NCBI GenBank assembly: GCA_020543525.1 | Contig: JAHYIO010000007.1 | Span: forward strand, 620,001-684,000 | Length of the DNA stretch: 64,000 bases | Direction: 5' to 3' | From: Coriolopsis trogii | Lineage: Eukaryota; Basidiomycota; Agaricomycetes; Polyporales; Polyporaceae | Shown here: positions 56,169 through 64,000 of the stretch, piece by piece | Numbering within the stretch: the first letter of the stretch is position 1 | Layout: the number at the start of each line of letters is the position of its first letter | Program-made: the position numbers and the translations under genes | Notes under the pieces: model-generated | What the model was told of the DNA's origin: nothing | What the model saw: the letters and a program-made list of their open reading frames with translations, nothing else | Database searches by the model: none

Positions 56169-57843
56169 GGTACCTGCTGGTGTCGCGCAGCGTCACTGAA
56201 CCGAGGGGGGGAATCGGAGAGACGACAGTGAAAGGATGAGGGAGGGAGGAGCGAAACCCAACGGGTAGCTTTCTTTTGTCTCCGACGAAGGCTCCATATG
56301 TATGTGTGAGAGAAAGCGTGGGTTGTGGCGCGCGGGTACGCTGCGAAGGCTCTGGATGGTTTCGTTGGAAAGCCACCAGAAGCGACCTTTCCTTCTGGGG
56401 TCGGGGCCTCAAGGGAGCAGGTGCCAGGTGGCACTGGATCGGAGACTGTGAACAGTCGCGATGTTGAGATCATGGGCGTTGCTACGCGGTCCGTGTGCGG
56501 ACCCATGTTCAGAGTGAGACAGAGCCGAGATTCCATGTTCAAATTTGAACCGTGTGTGCCTATGATGCTTCTCTGTGGGGGTTTTGATGAGCTCTCTTAA
56601 TGGGCGTCAAGGGAGTGGGGTCTCAACGATCACTCCGTTCCATGAGCAGTCGAGTCGTTGGTGCCACCTCGCAGTGCGTAGGAGGTGAATAGAACCCCGG
56701 ACGATGCAGTCGAGCAAAATCCGAACGTCAGAACGACTGCACCTGTCAACCGTCTGTCGTCCGAGCCAAGCTAGCCAAGATGCGTCCGTCCGATGGCTCG
56801 TCCGGCGAATCCCCGCCCGCCGTATGGCTAATTGTTACATCCTTCCAGGGACTCGGAAAGGCGAGCACCGCACCTTTTGCCGAGTCCGATGGCGAGATTC
56901 TGGTCAGACAATGCTTATTGGGCGCACTCGGCTCCGGCGATAGTGCGTCCAGTTTCGCATACTTACTATACTGAAGTCTGATCAGTCACCGCGCGACTGA
57001 CGAGCTCAGCAACGTCGTGCGACGACTGACCGGGACCTGCCACGACCTGCCAGGACGTCCGTGTGTGGGACCTGGCGTAACACGATCGACGCCACCGCCT
57101 CCGTCGCCCGACGGCCACCTTTTACCAAGTCCCTGGCGGCGGTCGTTGACGTTTGAGGGAGATTCTGGGAGATCTAATTCAAATTCCGGACCCCAAAAAG
57201 CTGGCTATGTCATGAGGCGATCACGCGTGTGGGCGCTGCTGCGGCGGGCGAGTTCGAAGCTGGTTCAAGTTAGATATTGTTGTTGGATGTCAGACCAGGG
57301 GCCGAAAGTCTCTCACGACTTTGATCTTCACGGTCAGAGACCGATGAGAACCGCTCAGCGAAGTCATCGTCGAACTTCGCACTCTCTGCGTTCCTCTGCG
57401 GCATAGATATACCGAGCATATCGTGTGAGGAAGGAGTGCCGGAAAATTGACCCAGACCTTTGTGGATGCATAGTAAGAGCGGATAAGCTCCGCGACTCTC
57501 AGCAGATTTCCAGAACGATGAACTAACTTTAGATGCAGATTTGGAGTTGCTGCCGCGCAGTCGGACAATCCGCAGTCGGCACCGATCACTGTGCACGCGT
57601 ACACACGCAGAACGGTGCACGAACGCACGCTCGAGCGCACTGTGACTGTCAACAGTGTCAAGACATACTCCCCAGCCTGGCGTATCGTGGCGCCTGGGCA
57701 GGCATTCGTTGATATCTCAGGTGTGGATTAGTCGTGGGCATACGCACCGCAGATAGCTTCTATATCGCAGTAAGTACTTTCAAGTCACCAAGTTGTCGGC
57801 AAGGCCGACGAGGTGTTTGTTACACAGGTGAGTCGGCCATGTA
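56169..57843. other. Intergenic region without recognised gene
   Basis: About 1.7 kb upstream of DUF6534 and downstream of the ICP55-like gene. A 64-residue plus frame at 56780 and frames near 57.3-57.6 kb match nothing I know. Confidence 0.45.
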
Positions 57844-60004
57844 CTAAAACGCCGTCAACCCAAGTAAACCTTGGCATGACCCTTCGATGTCGGCGATCTA
57901 TCAACGCAAGGACGGTTAAATCAGAAGTCAAGACTCCGCCCGGTTGCGCGAGACGTAATGGTCAAGATGAGGGATAGTTTACGCACCTCCTTCGGCGCGT
58001 TCACGCTCAGGACCCTGGGATGCTTCTTCCCCACGAGGACCTCGTCCTCAATCCTGATGCCAATGTTGTGATAGGCCTTGGGGAACTCCGACAAGGGCGG
58101 GACGTAGACGCCTATAGGATGTTTAGTCTTGTTGCACCGATCTTGTAAGAACACTGACCTGGTTCAATCGTAATGACCATGCCCTCCTTCAATGGCCCAC
58201 TCCTATCCAGGTAATTGGACTCATGAAGGTCTAGAAGGGTTGAGCTGAGCATGAAACGTCAGGGTACGCCAATTGGAACATACCGATCCCTACAGGGTGA
58301 CCCACAAGGTGCGGATATAGTGTATCAAGACTGCCCGCGCCGAGCGGGAAGCGGAAACCAATGCGCTCGAGTTCCTTGCGTAAGAGAGTGCAAGATTCTC
58401 GATGGATGTCTAAAATGGACATCCCGGAGGCCTCAGTGCACAGCGTGATCAAACGTTTTTGGACCGTCAGAACAGCTTGGTACAGCGTGGCCTGCTCCGA
58501 CGAGAACTGCCCATTGGCTGGATAGGTACGTGCTGCACGGTTGAGGCTTGTTAGTACTTGTTTCACGTTGAGTAATACACACATACTGATATCAGAGGCA
58601 TAGCCACTATGGAAAGTAGCGTGAGATAGGGTCTTAGCCAGGGGGCGTCGGGTGCACTCACTTGTACTCACAACCTGCGTCGATCAAGACCATCTCACCA
58701 TCCGATATTAGCTGATTATTGGACGTATAATGGATTATCAGCCCATTCGGACTGAAATTACACATATCGTCAGCACAAAATGGTAACAGGACCAGTACAC
58801 GTATGACAAACCCTGATGCTACGACCGGCACATACGCGGGTCGTTGGGCCCCCTCGCGAGCACATAAGTACTCGAAATGAGCAGCTACGGTATGTTCCGA
58901 AAGGCCAGGCTCAGTGAACCGCATCGTCTGATGTGCGAACGCGTTAGTGCCATGCCCTTCGAGTATGATCATAATCGTAGACGTGCCTTGTTGTGTGCTC
59001 GTGCACTGACATCGGCCGCTTGGCGCATGACAGCTTGCTCGTATTTGCTCTTAAGAGAACGCAACCGACCCACTTCAGGCGCTAATGGTCTGGGCTTCGG
59101 ACCCAAGGAGTCAAGCAGGCTGTCGTACTCTGACCGTGACATCCCACCGGACGGCGAGAGATACTGAATGGCCAACGAATGTCTGAGTTGTAATTTACGC
59201 CGATCCACTACGAGCACACACCTTAAGTAGGGTTTTCGACGAAACATTCCGACTACGCTTCGAGTGGCCCGGCACGTCCAGGTATATGTCCGACGCATTT
59301 GCAGCGATTTTCCTGAGCGCGGTTGGGAAAGCGGCGATGGGCTCAGCCTCGTCTGCACCGAAGAGTCGCACGACGTCCTCGGGCGGCGTCCGAGCGCCAT
59401 CCCATTTCTCCTTGGCGGTGTCGGTTCCAACTGAGAACATTCGCATGTAGTAACCTCGAGGGCTTGAGGGCCGCTTCTCGAGGACGACCGCTGCCTCCGG
59501 CTCCTCGAAGCCGGTAAGGTACCAGAAGTCCGACGACTGGCGAAACTTGTAGCTAAGCGTCTTCGCAGTCAAAAAGAGTACCTATATGCACGACGCAGGA
59601 CACGCACAATATCTCTAACATAGGCAGGCTTGGTGTTCAGGACAACATGTTCACACAGGAGGACGCTATGACTCACGACCGCTCATGTACTTGACTTGTC
59701 CCGCAACACACACCACCACACTACCATCAGGTAGGCTTTCCATCAACTCCCGCCGCCTCCTATCATACTCCGTCTGCGGTATCCCCGGGGTGGTCTCCTC
59801 GGGTCGAATCAAATGGGCATGGGAAGAAGCGAGCGGTTGACCATACGTTGTCGGTTTGAGCTGGGCAAATCCATTGACAGTTACAGCAGTAGCATAGCTG
59901 CGAATAGAGTAGCGTAGAGCAGAGGAAGAAGAAGAGACAAGTGTCGAAGCAGAAGCCGCTCTCGTCGCTGCTCGTCGACAACTTGGCAGTGAGCGAGCAA
60001 ACAT
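57844..60004 (-). CDS. ICP55: Mitochondrial Xaa-Pro aminopeptidase (ICP55/XPNPEP3-like)
   Basis: Eleven exons: complement(join(57844..57897, 57987..58111, 58159..58230, 58284..58532, 58587..58606, 58662..58751, 58812..58927, 58987..59182, 59220..59552, 59608..59614, 59677..60004)), 529 residues. An Arg/Ser-rich presequence precedes the aminopeptidase P N-domain (EYDRRRRELMESLPDGSVV, FRQSSDFWYLTGFEEPEA). The M24B domain keeps all five metal ligands: Asp in VLIDAGCEY, Asp in GYASDITRTYP, His in HLVGHPVGI, Glu in VITIEPG and Glu in GIRIEDEV. In yeast, Icp55 trims one residue from imported mitochondrial proteins after MPP and stabilises them. Exon 2 is only 7 bases. The intron 58928-58986 begins with GC. 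The 3' end of the exon at 59220 is less certain by two bases. Confidence 0.9.
58928..58986 (-). other. GC-AG intron in the ICP55-like gene
   Basis: The donor is AAG|GCACGT and the acceptor CATCAG. The join gives SARAHNK followed by TMRFTEPGLSE, the conserved order in this family. No GT donor gives the right phase. Confidence 0.8.
59608..59614 (-). other. 7-base microexon in the ICP55-like gene
   Basis: It links KYMSG to FYKFRQSSDF, giving KYMSGQIFYKFRQ as expected for aminopeptidase P. It is flanked by GTTAG and GTGCGT, with introns of 62 and 55 bases. Direct joining of the neighbouring exons fails in phase. Confidence 0.72.
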
Positions 60005-60212
60005 GGGCTAAAACCTGGTTTAGGGTTATGACCTTGAACAGTCGCGTGGGGCATCCGGCCCGGCTTTCCGAGACGTGTCTCTGACAGTGAGCGTTCGCAT
60101 TCACTCTAAGTCTCTAACTCCCAGGTCTCTTGACTTAGCTCCCTCTCAACTGCGACGTTCACGCCTGCCCCCAGGCCTTTAGACACGCTTCAGCCGCGAT
60201 ATTTGACTCAGG
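60005..60212. promoter_or_regulatory. Bidirectional promoter of ICP55-like and SSL1 genes
   Basis: Only 208 bases separate the two divergent start codons, so the genes must share promoter DNA. No TATA box was seen. Confidence 0.55.
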
Positions 60213-61858
60213 ATGCCGCCTACAGGAAGACGAATTGGCGACGACTTTGTAGACGACTCGGATTCGGATGTTTCTATCACAGGACTGCATGATGACACTG
60301 GCCGTAGTAAAGGCAAGGGCAAGGGCAAAGCCATAGATAGGCAGAAAAAAGACAAAGGGAAGTCTAAGGCAAAAGAGGTACGTCTCGTGAAGTCTGCTCC
60401 CTCCTATCATGAAGCTAAGTCGCGCGTAATACCAGCAACCTTACGCATGGGAAGCTACGTATACTCGATCTTGGGATACCGTGCAAGAGGATGAGGCGGG
60501 GAGATTGGAGGGCGCCGTGCAAGATCTCATTGCACGGGGGCGGAGAAGAAGGTGTGCTCTCCCACTCGTTCACCAGTATCTAATATCGCTGAACTTTACT
60601 TGGCTAGATTGCTTGCACCTGCTGCAGCTATAAGGCGAACCATCATCCGACACCTTGTACTTGTCTTAGACCTTTCGTCTGCTATGATGGACCGCGACAT
60701 GCGCCCCACGCGGTTTGACCTCATGCTCCAATACGCGCGAGAGTTCGTCACCGAGTGGTTTGACCAGAATCCACTGGGACAGATCGGTGTTGTGGGAATG
60801 AGAGGTGGGCTCGGCGAGCGAGTCGGGGAGATGTCTGGTACGTTCAGTACATGTCGTCACATCAACACCGATGTCTATACCATGGAAGCACAGGCAATCC
60901 CCAAGACGTCCTCAAGGCCATATCCGAACGCCACAAACTTGAACCAAGCGGCGAACCGAGTCTCCAAAATGCCATTGAAATGGCACGGAGCAGCATGAGC
61001 CACTTGCCGACACACTCGTCTCGAGAGATTCTCATCATCTACGGGTCACTGACAACGTGCGACCCTGGCAATATCCACGACACTCTCGACGAATGCCTGA
61101 AAGACCGTATACGCATCTCCATAGTTGCACTAGCGGCAGAGATGAAAATATGCAGAGACCTTTGCGAGAAAACTGGCGGTACGTGAGCATTACGAACCTG
61201 CCACGCATGTGGCTGATTAGGACTTACGACGTTTTCACAGGCCAGTTCGGCGTTGCGATGAACGAGGGTCACTTCAAAGACCTTCTCTTCGAGCTCATAC
61301 CTCCTCCAGCTCAACGCGCCACCCGCACGGGCGCCCCAGGTGCGAACCCTGCCGCAGACCTCATGATTATGGGCTTTCCGATGCGCCTCCCGGATACCTC
61401 TCCGCCGTCGCTTTGCGTGTGCCATTCGGAGATGAAGAGCGAGGGCTTCCTGTGCCCTCGTTGTCTCGCCAAGGTCTGCGATGTACCGACCGACTGCGAC
61501 ATCTGCGGGCTCATGATAGTGAGCTCCCCTCATCTGGCACGAAGCTATCACCACCTCTTTCCTGTAAAACCTTATGCCGCAGTGTGAGTGTCCTCCATTC
61601 TCGTGTCACAGTTGTTCTGACGAGGCCGCCTCGCGCATTCGTAGGATGTCGCTGGAGGACACGCCGAATCCCAGCAAACGCTGTCATGGGTGTTCGCTCG
61701 CATTCCGAGAGACACCTTCTGCGATGTTGGGTGCCGCGGGAGAGGGCCTGAGTCCGTTAGGACGATATCGTTGTCCAGAATGCCACAACGACTTTTGTAC
61801 GGACTGCGACATATTTGTGCACGACGTTGTCCATTGTTGCCCCGGATGCGGCAAATAG
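60213..61858 (+). CDS. SSL1: TFIIH subunit SSL1/p44
   Basis: Model: join(60213..60377, 60436..60551, 60608..60837, 60894..61178, 61241..61583, 61645..61858), 450 residues. A charged N-terminus leads to PYAWEATYTRSWDTVQEDE, then a von Willebrand A-like domain: HLVLVLDLSSAMMDRDMRPT, QIGVVGMRGG, NPQDVLKAISE and REILIIYGSLTTCDPG. The C-terminal half has the zinc-binding CVCHSEM..FLCPRCLAKVCDVP..CDIC and the C-terminal C4-type unit RCHGCSLAF, YRCPECHNDFCTDCD and CCPGCGK. SSL1 is a core TFIIH subunit that activates the XPD helicase in promoter opening and nucleotide-excision repair. Length is normal for the family. Confidence 0.93.
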
Positions 61859-61956
61859 ATGCACCGTCGTCGTCGAGACATTGATCTGGATGCATCCTTT
61901 CGGTCTTCAAGCTTCATGTTCCATCGTAAGTCCCACCGAGGCGCTCAGGTGATAGT

Positions 61957-62381
61957 TACAGCTGTTGCCGAAATTCGTGACCGCACGACTCCGCACGACG
62001 CGCGCGCACTTTTGCCGCGCGAAAATCGAGAGAACAAGAAAAATTGCTCACGGCTTGGCATTTGCTCGCAGCCCCGAACAAACAATACAGGATGTGTGCT
62101 ATATCTCTTGGGAACACGTACGAGCTTTCCGCGAGGCGATAGACCGCCTGGTTGTAGAGATACATATGCCAGGTCATGTGAATGGACAAGCCTGTCTGCC
62201 TCATTGTTTGCGACGATGATTTAGCACCAAATGCCACGAAAGCTGTATAAACGTTTGTTGATACGCTCATATAGCTGTTCCAACTGTTTCCAGATTTTTG
62301 CTGGCCGTTCTCCATGAGATGAGAATGTATCTATGTCGAGTAGCGTAGGCGCCCAAGCAGTCACACTCAGGTGGCCCTTCC
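61957..62381 (+). repeat. Left arm of a diverged inverted repeat
   Basis: It matches the reverse complement of 62641-63076 along its whole length, with roughly one difference in ten by eye and a few small gaps. It begins about 100 bases after the SSL1 stop. On the minus strand it holds an open frame (61956-62315) that resembles the frame in the other arm. Confidence 0.85.
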
Positions 62382-62580
62382 GACACGAACACTTGGTCGA
62401 TTTGCTCTGATTTTGTGCTCATGAGTGCAGTAAAGTCAATACAAGGCGCAGCAAACAAATCATGAGGCCACGGGTGACATTCGCCTGCACTCAATCCTCT
62501 GAAGTTTCAGTGCACTAGGAGGAGGTAGGTAACAGTGTGCGGTCACAGATATCTCCGATATTTTTATATATATCAACTCG

Positions 62581-62605
62581 TAGAATCCATATTATGTGGA
62601 TTCTA
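62581..62605. repeat. Short perfect hairpin in the inverted-repeat spacer
   Basis: Nine-base arms (TAGAATCCA and TGGATTCTA) around a seven-base loop, in an AT-rich part of the spacer. Confidence 0.7.
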
Positions 62606-62640
62606 GTCAATTTGGAGGAGTGTGTTGGGTTTGTTGACTA

Positions 62641-63076
62641 GGAAGGGCCACCTGAGTGTGACTTCTTGGGCGCCTACGCTACTCCAGACATGACCTGACA
62701 TAGATTCACTCTCATCTCATGGAGAACGGCCAGGAAAAATCTAGAAAAAGTTGGAACAGCTATAAAAGTGTATCAACCAACATTGATGAAACTTCTGTAG
62801 CATTTTATGTTAAATCATCGTCGCAAACGACAAGGCAGGCAGGCTTGTCCATCCACATGACCTGGCATACGTATCTCTACAACCAGGCGGTCTATCGCCT
62901 CGCGGAAAGCTTGTACGTTTTCCTAAGAGATATAGCACACATCCTGTATTGTTTGTTTGGGGCTGCGAGCGAACGCCAAGCTGTGAGCAATTTTTCTTGT
63001 TCTCTCGATTTCTGCGCGCCAAAAGTGCGCGCGCGTCGTGCGGAGTCGCGCGGTCACGAATTTCGGCAACAGCTGT
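62641..63076 (-). repeat. Right arm of a diverged inverted repeat
   Basis: Reverse-complement partner of 61957-62381. The spacer between the arms is about 260 bases. On the plus strand it holds an open frame starting at 62719 whose first 118 or so residues align without gaps to the frame in the left arm; here it runs on to 63213. Confidence 0.85.
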
Positions 63077-64000
63077 ATTTACTCCCTGCGAAGCTGTGTC
63101 TGTACATTCTGTCTGTCTGTCTTCCCGTTCTAGACTCGCTTCCAAACATCTTCGACCATCGGCTTATAGGCTTAGGTGGTACATACTTCTGCGGGGTTGA
63201 TCCTTTGGTCTGAAAGCTGACAGCAAGTCATAAAGTGGTGAAATCTAACCATGTGGGAAGGCGTTACATAACCTTGGGCAGATAAAGAGCGCGATCGAGC
63301 AGATTGAGTCCGATTGCTTCTTCCGCTTCCTTCTCTCAGCACGCGGTATACGCAAATCACAGCAAGTGAATATGTCCGCGCACAACGAGGCTATGGACCG
63401 CCCGACAAACGGACCAGACGCGGAAAGGTCCTCCGTCGAGGGTATGGACGAAGACGAACTCAAGCTGGTGATTACGCATCGCGGAGACATGGAGGGATGA
63501 ACTGGGCAGGGATGGAGCATGCTGAGACTTACCTTCGGTAACGTCGTCTTCTAGTTGTGAACTGGTGTGGCTACGGGTATCCTTGCATGACACCCTGCTA
63601 TTAAGCAGAGGATCGTCGAGGATTGAGATTACACCGTTCGAACCTGATCAGCGCTCAGACCTGCGTAGGGAAGCCCCCAGTGTCGCCCTTCTTTCGTCCC
63701 CTGGCTTAGCCGGGGGACCCCAGCAGATGTACTGACCTTCGTTTTTCTTTCATGCTCTTCAGCACAGGCTTGGGTACAAGCAGGTAGGTCTCTTCGAGCG
63801 TAAGTCGTGAATGAAATTGACCAATCCCTGTGTAGCAATTGCATAGAAGCTGGCACTTCGTAGAAAGCTTCGCCGCCAGCTTTGTCGCCATGAACTTTAT
63901 TGGCGGCGTCCGGTAATTTGGCCTCTGTGAGCGGGCTCAAAATAATCATCTCATTAGCATTACATAGATCTGGGTTCTTCCTTGGCCTTCTCGCCGGCGG
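63077..64000. other. Right edge, possible partial gene on the minus strand
   Basis: Minus-strand frames at 63629-63949 and 63706-63891 are open, and a plausible intron (GTAATG..CACAG) lies near 63925-63963. One frame reads KFMATKLAAKLSTKCQ and LTLEETYLLVPKPVLKSMKE. I recognise no family. If real, the gene begins beyond the window. Confidence 0.25.

Overview
This window is nuclear DNA of a filamentous fungus, most likely a basidiomycete of the Agaricomycetes. The genes are dense and alternate in strand. Most are cut by many 50-90 base introns with GT..AG ends, and exons can be as short as 7-12 bases. Several families are typical of such fungi: a DUF6534 membrane protein, a HET-domain protein, a cytochrome b5-acyl-CoA dehydrogenase fusion and salicylate-hydroxylase-like monooxygenases. 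I could model 21 protein genes with about 136 introns. All but one give a single open frame from ATG to stop once spliced. No rRNA, tRNA, CRISPR array or intact transposon was found.

Layout. 1-12.4 kb: a LIM-domain-binding co-regulator (+), a PNUTS-like phosphatase-1 partner (-), an HMG-box protein (+) and a small WW-domain protein (+). 12.9-18.5 kb: two divergent, nearly intronless genes for multidomain sugar enzymes. One is a methyltransferase-GT8 fusion. The other joins a GDP-mannose-3,5-epimerase-like domain to two glycosyltransferase-like domains and a membrane tail. This pair is the most unusual part of the window. 18.8-31.4 kb: RAD16 (19 introns), an FAD monooxygenase, prolyl oligopeptidase and a FLX1-like mitochondrial carrier. 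32.3-43.0 kb: tRNA adenosine deaminase TAD2, the cytochrome b5-ACAD fusion, a second FAD monooxygenase with an apparent one-base frameshift, a mitochondrial IF3 and a large PPR-like protein. 43.5-49.5 kb: the large cap-binding subunit CBP80 and a UAA-family nucleotide-sugar transporter. 51.4-61.9 kb: a HET protein, the 16-exon DUF6534 protein, mitochondrial aminopeptidase P (ICP55-like) and TFIIH subunit SSL1. 61.9-63.1 kb: a diverged inverted repeat with arms of about 430 bases. The right edge may hold part of another gene.

Most genes are housekeeping: transcription, nucleotide-excision repair (RAD16 and SSL1 both act there), RNA capping and tRNA editing, and mitochondrial translation and transport. 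They are not a functional cluster. The exceptions that look accessory are the sugar-gene pair, the two paralogous monooxygenases, the HET gene and the inverted repeat.

Four introns appear to start with GC instead of GT. Each is forced by reading frame and by conserved protein sequence across the junction. Microexons of 7, 10, 11 and 12 bases are supported in the same way. All gene models come from hand reading of frames and splice signals. No database search, alignment program or RNA data was available.
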